A stretch of 64,000 nt of DNA from Carnobacterium alterfunditum DSM 5972. GTDB lineage: Bacteria; Bacillota; Bacilli; Lactobacillales; Carnobacteriaceae. Under the pieces are notes generated by a model. That model did no database searches and was not told where the DNA came from. It worked only from the letters and a program-made list of their open reading frames with translations. How positions within the stretch are numbered: position 1 is the first letter of the stretch; each line of letters starts with the position of its first letter. The position numbers and the translations under genes are program-made. Of the stretch, positions 43,733 through 51,474 are shown piece by piece. The stretch lies in assembly GCF_000744115.1 (NCBI RefSeq), contig NZ_JQLG01000004.1:496001-560000 (forward strand), read 5' to 3'.

Positions 43733-43779
43733 AGCGACCCCCAAAAGTTAGATTTTCACTCTAACTTTTGGGAGTCGCT
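43733..43779. repeat. Hairpin at the 5' end of the IS3-type remnant
   Basis: GCGACCCCCAAAAGTTAGA and TCTAACTTTTGGGAGTCGC pair with a single mismatch around a 9-base loop. On the minus strand it directly precedes the OrfA remnant, as IS-end hairpins or terminators often do. A related but degenerate sequence is inside the terminator at 44675-44764. Confidence 0.55.
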
Positions 43780-43820
43780 ACTAAGTACAGCGATTTCTAT
43801 TATTCCTTTAAAAATTTCAT

Positions 43821-44573
43821 TTAGGCTGTTACTTTCCAAACAATACTTGCCTCACAATTTGTAACGCCCTCCGTTAGGATCCGATGAGCCGTAACGATCC
43901 CGTTTTCTTGGTTTTTAGTTGAGCTTATTTCGCTTTGGATCAACTGGCCATAATGAACTTCTTTTTCAAACTTGATCGTCATCGTTTCTATTTCATGAGT
44001 TGTCAGAAATTCAAGATCTAACGTATCCATTGCCCATTCAATGTATTTAGAATTATTCACATGGCAATTGCTATCGATATCAAGGTATCTCACTTGATAT
44101 TCTTTAGATGTCATTTTTTCTTCATCAACTTTTACCGGTTTTGGCATACGAATCAATTTTTTAGAAAATTCTGATTCATATGGTGCTATAAGTTCAGCTG
44201 GTACTCGTGCCATCTTACGTTCTTGTACATTCATTAAGGCAAATGTACTGTTAACGCTCACACATAGATTGCCTTGGCTATCATATACTTTAAAAGCCCG
44301 ATAGCAAAACAACTTATTATAAGAATTTGCTTGTGTTGTGATTTTAATTGACTCATAAAAAGCCGGCATCCGTTCAACTTCAACTTCGTATTGAAGGATG
44401 ATCCAAGCTAAGCCTTTCTCCGCTACGACTTCATCTCCTACTCCTAATGAATAACTTTGCTCACCAGATACGTGTAGCATGATATTTATTAACATAGAAA
44501 TCGTCATTTTTTGTTTTGTATCACACTCGTAATATTTTATTTGATGCTCTTTTTCATATATTTTACCACTCAT
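43821..44573 (-). CDS. Acyl-ACP thioesterase
   Basis: 250-residue double hot-dog thioesterase of the bacterial FatA/FatB-like family that releases fatty acids from acyl carrier protein. The first hot-dog begins YECDTKQKMTISMLINIML. The second carries the catalytic D-N-H region in YLDIDSNCHVNNSKYIEW (about residues 172-190). Length is typical for bacterial members. It is monocistronic, with a ribosome site GAGGA. The chain-length preference cannot be read from sequence. Confidence 0.88.
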   Translation of the reverse strand: MSGKIYEKEHQIKYYECDTKQKMTISMLINIMLHVSGEQSYSLGVGDEVVAEKGLAWIILQYEVEVERMPAFYESIKITTQANSYNKLFCYRAFKVYDSQGNLCVSVNSTFALMNVQERKMARVPAELIAPYESEFSKKLIRMPKPVKVDEEKMTSKEYQVRYLDIDSNCHVNNSKYIEWAMDTLDLEFLTTHEIETMTIKFEKEVHYGQLIQSEISSTKNQENGIVTAHRILTEGVTNCEASIVWKVTA

Positions 44574-44674
44574 TTAAGATCCTCATCTCTTTGTAAATAT
44601 TCCACTTTAAGAATAGCACGCTTTTATTAAAAATGCCTGAAAAACAAAAATCATTATTCCCATTTTAATCATAT

Positions 44675-44764
44675 AAAAAGATCTGAGACGCTCGAATTGA
44701 CCCCTAAAACTAGCTTTTTAAGCTGAATTTAAGGAGTCGCTACGGCTTTATCTCAGATCTTTTT
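44675..44764 (-). terminator. Terminator after the heterodimeric ABC exporter, with IS-end-like insert in the loop
   Basis: AAAAAGATCTGAGA (44675-44688) pairs exactly with TCTCAGATCTTTTT (44751-44764). The 62-base loop contains GACCCCTAAAAC and GGAGTCGCTAC, which resemble the hairpin at 43733-43779. Either an IS-like end inserted into an older terminator or the loop belongs to the same structure. Confidence 0.6.
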
Positions 44765-44766
44765 GT

Positions 44767-46551
44767 TTACATTTTCTTCAATAATTCGGCTTGTGTTGAA
44801 TATAATTGATAATACAAACCTTTTTGCGCCATCAATTCATCATGGCTGCCTGATTCTCTAATTTTCTTATCTGCAATATAAAAAATACGCGAACTATTTT
44901 TGATAGTAGACAGTCTATGGGCAATAATAAATGCCGTCCTACCTTCCAGTAAACGGTCTAAACCTTCTTGTAATAGCATTTCTGTTTGCGTATCGATACT
45001 AGACGTTGCTTCATCTAGTATCAATACTTTCGGATCAGCCAATAAAGTACGTGCAAATGAAATCAACTGCCGCTGCCCAGCGGATAAGGTGCTTCCGCGT
45101 TCTTTAACAACTGTACGATAGCCATCTTTTAAAGCTATGATAAAGTCATGTGCTCGGACGATTTTTGCAGCACGTATGATTTCTTCTTCTGTGGCATCCA
45201 ACTTGCCTAAACGAATATTTTCAATAATGGTTCCTGAAAAAATAAACGTATCTTGAAGCATGATCCCAATTTCATTTCTTAATGAATTTAAGGTTACTTT
45301 TCGAATATCGATCCCATCTACCAGAATTTCGCCGTCATCTACATCGTAAAAACGAGTCATTAAATTGATGATCGTTGATTTACCTGAACCAGTAGGACCT
45401 ACTAATGCGATTGTTTCGCCGGAACGAACGCGGAAAGAAAGATTTTCAAAAATAGGTTGGTCTTTTTTATACCCAAAAGTTACATCATTAAAAACAACGT
45501 ATCCTTGAATAGGAGGCAATTCAAAAGCATCAGGTGCATCTTGGATCTCCGGTTCAATATCCATTACTTCAAAAATGCGTTCCAAGTAAACCATACCTGT
45601 TACTAGACTGTTATAAAAATTACCAATATTGATCATTGGGTTCCAAAAGTTATTAACATAACCGATAAAAGCTATTAAAATACCGGTAGAAACATCAATG
45701 CCAAAACCAAAATTACTCAGACCAACAAAGTAAATAATTGAAATAGTGATTGCTGCAATATTTTGGATAAATGGGGCTAATAGAAATTGGATTTTCACTG
45801 CATGCATCCAAGAGGTGCGTTGGTCTTCACTAACCTCCGCAAAGATATCTTTATTAACATTCTCTCTTGTATAAGATTGAGTAACCTTTATTCCGGCTAC
45901 ACTTTCATGGATATACGCATTTAGACCAGCTTGTTTGCTACTGACCTCTTCGTATGCTTTACGTTGTTTATTTTGGATCACAACCGTTGCAATAAATAAG
46001 ATTGGCAATAAAATAAAGCTATAAAGTGTTAATCGAACATCCATGGTGAACATAATAGCTAACGTAACAACTAAACTCATTATGTCAGATAATACGTTGA
46101 TCAAACCATTTGACAGCAGATCGCTTAATGAATTGATGTAATTCACGACACGTATAACGATTTTTCCATGCGGACGACTATCAAAAAATGAAAAGGGCAG
46201 TTTTTGCAAATGGACGAAGATATCCGTACGCATATCTCTCAGCACATTTTGGCCTAATAAGGTGATATTTTTGATACGGTATCTTGAAGACCAGCCTCCA
46301 AATAACTGCGCTAGTGAAAATAGAATAATGATCCATGTTAGTTGCGTTGTATCTTTATTTGGAATGCTCTCATCTATGATCACGCTCGTAAAATAAGGTC
46401 CAAGGACCAGAACAAAATTGGAAACTAAAATCGCAAAAATGAGTTTTAAAAACCCACTTTTATAAGGTGCTAAATACTTCGCTACTCTTCTTATGAGATG
46501 GGTATTTTTTCGACTGTTTTTTTCTTCAGTTGAGGGATTAGTCTGTTCCAT
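44767..46551 (-). CDS. Heterodimeric ABC exporter subunit, canonical ATP site (LmrD/EfrB/BmrD-like)
   Basis: 594-residue half-transporter with six N-terminal membrane helices (about residues 30-320) and a C-terminal ATPase. Walker A is GPTGSGKSTIIN (about 383). The signature is changed to TLSAGQRQLISFARTL, while Walker B keeps the catalytic Glu (KVLILDEATSSID); the H-loop is IIAHRLST. The partner gene upstream shows the complementary pattern, as in multidrug exporters LmrCD and EfrAB. I chose the ATG after AGGAGGTGG. The start lies inside the partner gene (14-base overlap), so translation is coupled. Confidence 0.92.
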   Translation of the reverse strand: MEQTNPSTEEKNSRKNTHLIRRVAKYLAPYKSGFLKLIFAILVSNFVLVLGPYFTSVIIDESIPNKDTTQLTWIIILFSLAQLFGGWSSRYRIKNITLLGQNVLRDMRTDIFVHLQKLPFSFFDSRPHGKIVIRVVNYINSLSDLLSNGLINVLSDIMSLVVTLAIMFTMDVRLTLYSFILLPILFIATVVIQNKQRKAYEEVSSKQAGLNAYIHESVAGIKVTQSYTRENVNKDIFAEVSEDQRTSWMHAVKIQFLLAPFIQNIAAITISIIYFVGLSNFGFGIDVSTGILIAFIGYVNNFWNPMINIGNFYNSLVTGMVYLERIFEVMDIEPEIQDAPDAFELPPIQGYVVFNDVTFGYKKDQPIFENLSFRVRSGETIALVGPTGSGKSTIINLMTRFYDVDDGEILVDGIDIRKVTLNSLRNEIGIMLQDTFIFSGTIIENIRLGKLDATEEEIIRAAKIVRAHDFIIALKDGYRTVVKERGSTLSAGQRQLISFARTLLADPKVLILDEATSSIDTQTEMLLQEGLDRLLEGRTAFIIAHRLSTIKNSSRIFYIADKKIRESGSHDELMAQKGLYYQLYSTQAELLKKM

Positions 46552-48298
46552 TTGTCCCCACCTCCTCTTCATCAGATTGTCCTAATTGTTTCTGATAAAT
46601 TTTATAGTAGTAGCCTTTCTTATCCAGTAATGAAGCATGATTGCCTCTTTCGATTATTTCACCTTTAGACAGGATGATAATTTCATCAGCTTTTTTTACA
46701 GAAGATATTCTATTGGCAATAATAAAAGTTGTTTTTCCTTCCATTAATTCGCCTAATCCTTGTTGGATTTTCACTTCTGTTTCCATATCCACGGCAGAAG
46801 TCGTATCATCTAAAATGAGAATAGAAGGATCCTTCATTAATCCTCTTGCTAAAGATAACCTTTGTCGTTGTCCACCAGATAATCCGCTGCCCCGCTCTCC
46901 TAAATACGTGTTGTACTGATCAGGCATAAGTTGGATAAATGGATCTGCATCTGCTACCCGTGCACTTTTTTGAACTTGTTCAAGGTCTGCTCCAGGAGTT
47001 CCAAATGAAATATTCTTTTTGATTGAATCTGAAAATAGAAAAACATCTTGCATAACAATAGCAATGTGACTTCTCAATTCTTTTACATTCCATTGTTTTG
47101 CATTAATGCCATCAATCAATACATTTCCCTCTGTAGGATCAAAAAAACGTGAAATAAGGTTGACCAATGTTGATTTTCCAGAACCCGTCTCGCCTAAAAT
47201 ACCAATCGTCATCCCCGGTTTAGCCTTTAAAGAAATATGACTTAAGATAGGCGTTTCAGGATCATCTGCAAATGAAAACGAAACATCTTGGAATTCAACG
47301 ATCCCTTGAATCGTTTTAGCCGATTCTTTTTCTTCGATTGGGATCATTGGCTTAGCGGCTAAAAGTTCTCTAATTTTATAAGAAGAAGCAATAAATCGTT
47401 GCAGATCATTTACATACCAACCAACATTTCGCATAGGCAAGTTTAACATCCAGATAAAGCCATTAAAAGTAACTAAATTCCCTATGGTCATTGAACCGTT
47501 GATTACTAAAAACCCTCCGTAGCCTATCGTAATGACCGATAAGAACCCCGCTAGCGTTTCTAGTGGCGGCAAATAAGTTTTTGTGACATCTGCAGAATCC
47601 ATATTGCGTTGTTTGTAATCATCATTGAACTTATCAAATTTTTCTTTTTCATAGTCTTCTCTAGCAAAGGCTTTGATAACTTTATTTCCACTTACGTTCT
47701 CTTCTACCATCGAATTTAATCTAGAAAAACTTTCTCGGATCTCATAATAAACAGCATTTGCTTTTCCCGACAATAAAACCGTCAACAAACCAATAAACGG
47801 TGTAACGATCAATAAAGCTAACATTAGCCGCCATTCTATGAATCCCATAACTAAAATAGCCGACACTAAAAGTAAAAGATTATCTAAGACATTATACGAT
47901 AACCATGAAATTGCATGGCGAATGGCATCCGTATCTCCTGACATCCGAGCCATGATATCTCCTACTCGTGTATTATTAAAAAATGCAAAATCTAATTCTT
48001 GGAGCTTCTTGTACATTCTTTCCCTTATTTGGTAGATAGCATCCTGTCCTATCCGTTCAAACATGATTTGATACACATATCTTAATACTGTACGTAATAC
48101 TGTTGAGCCTATCATGAGGGCTAATAAGGGGATAAGCATATTATTCTGCTCATCAATGATCACCCTATCAACGATTTCTCCGCCGATCAATGGTGAAACG
48201 ATATTCAATACAGCAACTATTACTACCATAATGATTCCCACCAACGTTTTAACCTTGTTTGATTTAACGTATTGCAAAACCCATTTAATGCTTTCCAT
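46538..48298 (-). CDS. Heterodimeric ABC exporter subunit, degenerate ATP site (LmrC/EfrA/BmrC-like)
   Basis: 586-residue half-transporter, six membrane helices plus ATPase. Walker A is GETGSGKSTLVN (about 370) and the signature GLSGGQRQRLSLARGL is canonical. Walker B ends SILILDDTTSAVD, with Asp in place of the catalytic Glu. This Asp/canonical-signature pattern marks the non-catalytic partner of LmrCD-type exporters, so the two products form one asymmetric multidrug or lipid exporter. The start follows AAGGAGG. It is the first gene of the pair, with a promoter and a possible leader ORF before it. Confidence 0.92.
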   Translation of the reverse strand: MESIKWVLQYVKSNKVKTLVGIIMVVIVAVLNIVSPLIGGEIVDRVIIDEQNNMLIPLLALMIGSTVLRTVLRYVYQIMFERIGQDAIYQIRERMYKKLQELDFAFFNNTRVGDIMARMSGDTDAIRHAISWLSYNVLDNLLLLVSAILVMGFIEWRLMLALLIVTPFIGLLTVLLSGKANAVYYEIRESFSRLNSMVEENVSGNKVIKAFAREDYEKEKFDKFNDDYKQRNMDSADVTKTYLPPLETLAGFLSVITIGYGGFLVINGSMTIGNLVTFNGFIWMLNLPMRNVGWYVNDLQRFIASSYKIRELLAAKPMIPIEEKESAKTIQGIVEFQDVSFSFADDPETPILSHISLKAKPGMTIGILGETGSGKSTLVNLISRFFDPTEGNVLIDGINAKQWNVKELRSHIAIVMQDVFLFSDSIKKNISFGTPGADLEQVQKSARVADADPFIQLMPDQYNTYLGERGSGLSGGQRQRLSLARGLMKDPSILILDDTTSAVDMETEVKIQQGLGELMEGKTTFIIANRISSVKKADEIIILSKGEIIERGNHASLLDKKGYYYKIYQKQLGQSDEEEVGTNGTD

Positions 48299-48336
48299 AT
48301 GGATGTACCTCCTTATCTTACTTTTCACTTTATCCT

Positions 48337-48414
48337 TTAGACTAAATCAAGAATATCAGCGGTACAAAAGTTATTCATATGACTCTTTTGAATAGTCGTG
48401 CTCTTAAAAATCAA
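48337..48414 (-). CDS. Possible 25-codon leader ORF of the ABC exporter operon
   Basis: A TTG at 48414, with AGGAG eight bases upstream, opens MIFKSTTIQKSHMNNF and stops at TAA 38 bases before the exporter start. A consensus TATAAT (minus strand, 48432-48437) lies so close that the mRNA would begin near the ribosome site. BmrCD of B. subtilis is controlled through such a leader peptide, which makes this worth noting, but there is no clear attenuator hairpin. Confidence 0.25.
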   Translation of the reverse strand: MIFKSTTIQKSHMNNFCTADILDLV

Positions 48415-48571
48415 CCTATGATCTCCTATACATTATATTTGATTAAGAAAGTGAATACACTTATTCTGCTCGCTGATTGTATTTATGTAAAAAGCTATTC
48501 ACCATTTTTTACGGTCAGCTCTTTAAAAATAATCTTAAGAATTTGAAGTATTGTACTTAACTACCAAAAAA

Positions 48572-48604
48572 AGATGAAGTGGAACAAAAAGTTCCAGCTC
48601 ATCT
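48572..48604 (-). terminator. Terminator after the GT8 glycosyltransferase pair
   Basis: AGATGA-xx-TGGAAC pairs with GTTCCA-xx-TCATCT around AAAAA, followed on the minus strand by a T7 run. Confidence 0.75.
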
Positions 48605-48636
48605 CTCTATTATGGTTGAATTTGTCTTGCTGCTCC

Positions 48637-49485
48637 TTAGAGTGATTTGGTTTCTTTTTTGATTGGGAAAAAGGTTTTTCCGCGAATATCAAAATAATTT
48701 TCTTTAAATGGATGGTTAGAATCTGCATTCCATGGTTTCGCATGCCCACAGAAATGAATGACAGCTGGTTTTTTTATCGCTTCATCCCATCTTGCTTGTC
48801 CTTGAATCGTTGGATGTTCCTTTTCTTGCAACATCATGTACGTTTGAGCATTCCAACGCGGATCAAGTTCTAACCATCGGCCATGTAGAATAGCATTCAA
48901 TGCATCTTGATCATGAAATGTTAATTTTCCAGGATTGTTTTCAATGAAGCCTAAAACTTTTTCGGTTATTTTTTCTTCGCGCCATTTCTCTAGATCCATC
49001 ACCATAAGACCTGAATTAAAGTAAAGATCAGTTTCACTTTCAATTCCCATCTTTTCTAGCCGATCATGGAACCCCGCATCTTCTACTGCACCTAACAGTT
49101 GTTCACCTAAGTCAGCTTCCCACAAGGCTTCAATATCTTCTAACGTGATCATATCGCAATCCATATAAATCGCACGTTTATTTTCTTTTAATAAATTCGG
49201 AATTGAGATACGGTAATAAGCGGTTTGTGGAATACGGTCACTTTCTACTGCGCCTGAAAAATCGGTAGGGTCAATCGTAACATAACTGATTCTAGCATTG
49301 AATTCCCCAACTGTCCGATTTAACAGGAATTTTGACCGTAATGAAATATCATCATCAATTACATAAAAGTGAAACGTTGTATTTGTTTGTTTTGTTGTTA
49401 AAAGGGATAGAAAGAGCGTTGCCAAATGTGGTACAAATGCTTCATTGCTCGACGAAACAATTGAAATACTTCTTTGTTCAACCAT
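48637..49485 (-). CDS. Glycosyltransferase family 8 protein
   Basis: 282-residue retaining glycosyltransferase with GT-A fold. It opens ISIVSSSNEAFVPHLATLF. The metal-binding DxD is in RAIYMDCDMITLED (about residue 103). Later segments DLYFNSGLMVMDLEKWR, FHDQDALNAILHGRW and VIHFCGHAKPWN are standard GT8 motifs. I chose the ATG after AAGGAGG; a 15-codon extension is possible. It is close to a second GT8 gene upstream on the same strand. The acceptor (wall polymer, lipid or protein glycan) is unknown. Confidence 0.9.
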   Translation of the reverse strand: MVEQRSISIVSSSNEAFVPHLATLFLSLLTTKQTNTTFHFYVIDDDISLRSKFLLNRTVGEFNARISYVTIDPTDFSGAVESDRIPQTAYYRISIPNLLKENKRAIYMDCDMITLEDIEALWEADLGEQLLGAVEDAGFHDRLEKMGIESETDLYFNSGLMVMDLEKWREEKITEKVLGFIENNPGKLTFHDQDALNAILHGRWLELDPRWNAQTYMMLQEKEHPTIQGQARWDEAIKKPAVIHFCGHAKPWNADSNHPFKENYFDIRGKTFFPIKKETKSL

Positions 49486-49608
49486 TAATGATTCCTCCTT
49501 AAAATTGCCGCTTTTCTGATCCTGACTCATTCATATTTATGAACGATATCGGACTAACATTTTTTAGAAGAATATCTCTTCTAATCCTTTAAAAGTTAAA
49601 TTAAAAAA

Positions 49609-50466
49609 CTAGTTGACCATATCTTTTTTGGTTTTTCTATCGCTAAAAGGTGTTTTACTTAATTCTGCTAAATATTTTTCATTATAGGGATGGTATTCAG
49701 CTGAATTCCATGGTTTATCGTGTCCCGTAAAGTGTACGATGGATGGCTGGCGAACCGCTTCTTTATATAACTTAGCATATTCACCATTTGGCGGTTGATG
49801 CCTTTCAAATATTAGGGAAGTTTGAACATTCCATTTTGGATGAAGTGCATACCAGTTCCCATAAAGCGTTCCATTTAAGGCATCTTGATCATGATAGATA
49901 ATTTTATCCATTTGCTCTTCAAGAAATAGTAAGGTTTTTTCAGTAATTTTTGCTTTGCGCCAATTGTTTAAATCGATCAAGAGCAATCCTGAATTAAAAT
50001 AATAGTCAGCTGTTTCAATTCCTAATCTAGGGTGAACTAAGGCTTGTCCCGGATCAACAACAGCACCTGCTGCTTTTTCTCCTATATCCGTTTCATATAA
50101 TTTTGAAACATCATCTAATACTAAAACATCACTGTCTATATACAACACTTTTTCATAATTTTTGTCTTTAAGCAAATCTGGTAACGAGATCCTATAGTAA
50201 GCTGTTTGTGTTATATGATCGCTTTCCATTACATTCGCATACAATTCTGAATCAACTTCTAAGTAGTCGATCGTAGCCGTATGATTGGAAATAACGTCTG
50301 CTAATTTTTTTTTATTGTCTGCAGATATGTGATCATCAATGATATGAAAAGCTACTTCATAATCGTCAGAAAGATGATCTAAAATCGTTTTTAGAGTGAC
50401 ACTCAAATATGGTGCGTAGTTGTTATCAGCAGCACTTACAATTGGAATTAGTTTTCTTTCTCCCAT
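49609..50466 (-). CDS. Glycosyltransferase family 8 protein
   Basis: 285-residue paralogue of the GT8 gene behind it, with the same layout. PIVSAADNNYAPYLSVTL opens it. DxD is in KVLYIDSDVLVLDD (about residue 105). Then come YYFNSGLLLIDLNNWRK, YHDQDALNGTLYGNW and VHFTGHDKPWN near the C-terminus. AAAGGATGG lies nine bases before the chosen ATG; an in-frame TTG two codons earlier is also possible. The pair probably arose by duplication and may add successive sugars. The 360 bases upstream contain no gene that I can see. Confidence 0.9.
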   Translation of the reverse strand: MGERKLIPIVSAADNNYAPYLSVTLKTILDHLSDDYEVAFHIIDDHISADNKKKLADVISNHTATIDYLEVDSELYANVMESDHITQTAYYRISLPDLLKDKNYEKVLYIDSDVLVLDDVSKLYETDIGEKAAGAVVDPGQALVHPRLGIETADYYFNSGLLLIDLNNWRKAKITEKTLLFLEEQMDKIIYHDQDALNGTLYGNWYALHPKWNVQTSLIFERHQPPNGEYAKLYKEAVRQPSIVHFTGHDKPWNSAEYHPYNEKYLAELSKTPFSDRKTKKDMVN

Positions 50467-50834
50467 TTCCAACCATCCTTTCTATTTATTTATTAAATGA
50501 AAGTGAGTATTTAATTAACATTTGAGTTCTATCTATCCAAAATACTACCCCTTTATTCTTTTTTTTACAAACGAAACGCCTTGATATAACAATGTTCATT
50601 TTAATTTCTTTGAAAAATCGCTTCATTTATAAGTGTTAAAATATAGCATCCGCTTGCTTTCATTCTATTATTTAAAATGAATTTAGTCTTTAACCTACTA
50701 GAATTTTTTTGAGATTCATGTATACTAAAAATGGGTTCTAAAAGATGAAAAAATTACAAATTATCCTAAATTCAATAGAAATTGAGTCTATCTGATTTTT
50801 ATTAAATAAAACGTAAAGAGATGAAGGTCTTATA

Positions 50835-51392
50835 ATGAAAATTTACCTTATGTTAACAGATACAAATACTATTCTTTCTAAAACCATTAAATTATATACC
50901 AAAGCAACTTATAACCATGCTTCTATTGCATTAGAGCCTACTTTACTAAAACCTTATAGTTTTGGCCGGAAGTATGCGCATAATCCTTTTTCAGGTGGTT
51001 ATGTAGAAGAAGATCTATCTCGCCATTATTTTTTAAGAGCTCAATGTACTATCTATTCTTGTGAGATATCGGAACAACACTATGAAAATCTAGTTGAACT
51101 TCTCTCTTTCTACAATGAGACTCAAAGCCTTTATCGTTATAATCTACTTGGTTTAGTCACCTTAGCCCTAAATGTTGATTTTGATCGGAGAGATGCTTTC
51201 TTTTGTTCGCAATTTGTGGCATCTGTTCTTAGTGAAAGCGGCATTTATGAATTTGAAAAAGAACCTCATTTTATTACTCCTGAGGATCTAAGCCAACTCC
51301 CTATCTTTGCACCCATCTATTCTGGTTCATTGCAAGATTATTTGTTCAGTATTTCCGAAGAACAGACCAAGCCACAGTTATTATTATCATAA
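50835..51392 (+). CDS. Permuted papain-like (YiiX/NlpC-P60-type) hydrolase
   Basis: 185-residue protein with the circularly permuted NlpC/P60 arrangement. The catalytic His comes first (YNHASIALEP, near residue 28) and the Cys later (AFFCSQFVASVL, near residue 130), followed by ITPEDLSQLP. There is no signal peptide or membrane segment. Members cleave amides or thioesters, or act on lipids; the substrate here is unknown. The ribosome site is moderate (AAAGAGATGAAGG). It is a lone gene facing sbcC. Confidence 0.75.
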   Translation: MKIYLMLTDTNTILSKTIKLYTKATYNHASIALEPTLLKPYSFGRKYAHNPFSGGYVEEDLSRHYFLRAQCTIYSCEISEQHYENLVELLSFYNETQSLYRYNLLGLVTLALNVDFDRRDAFFCSQFVASVLSESGIYEFEKEPHFITPEDLSQLPIFAPIYSGSLQDYLFSISEEQTKPQLLLS

Positions 51393-51427
51393 GCACAAAA
51401 AAAGTTGCTAGGAGAAAGCCCTGGCCA

Positions 51428-51468
51428 AAAAAGCAGGCAGAGAAGTTTTTCTTCTCTGCCTGCTTTTT
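51428..51468. terminator. Bidirectional terminator between the papain-like gene and sbcC
   Basis: A perfect 18-bp stem (51428-51445 with 51451-51468) has a TTTTT loop and tails rich in A and T on both sides. Confidence 0.9.
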
Positions 51469-51474
51469 AATTTG

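Noticed and set aside
50473-50834. Possible hidden small gene in the 360-base gap before the papain-like gene
   Set aside because: Only AT-rich sequence with many stops; a weak promoter-like TATACT near 50723 is the only feature.
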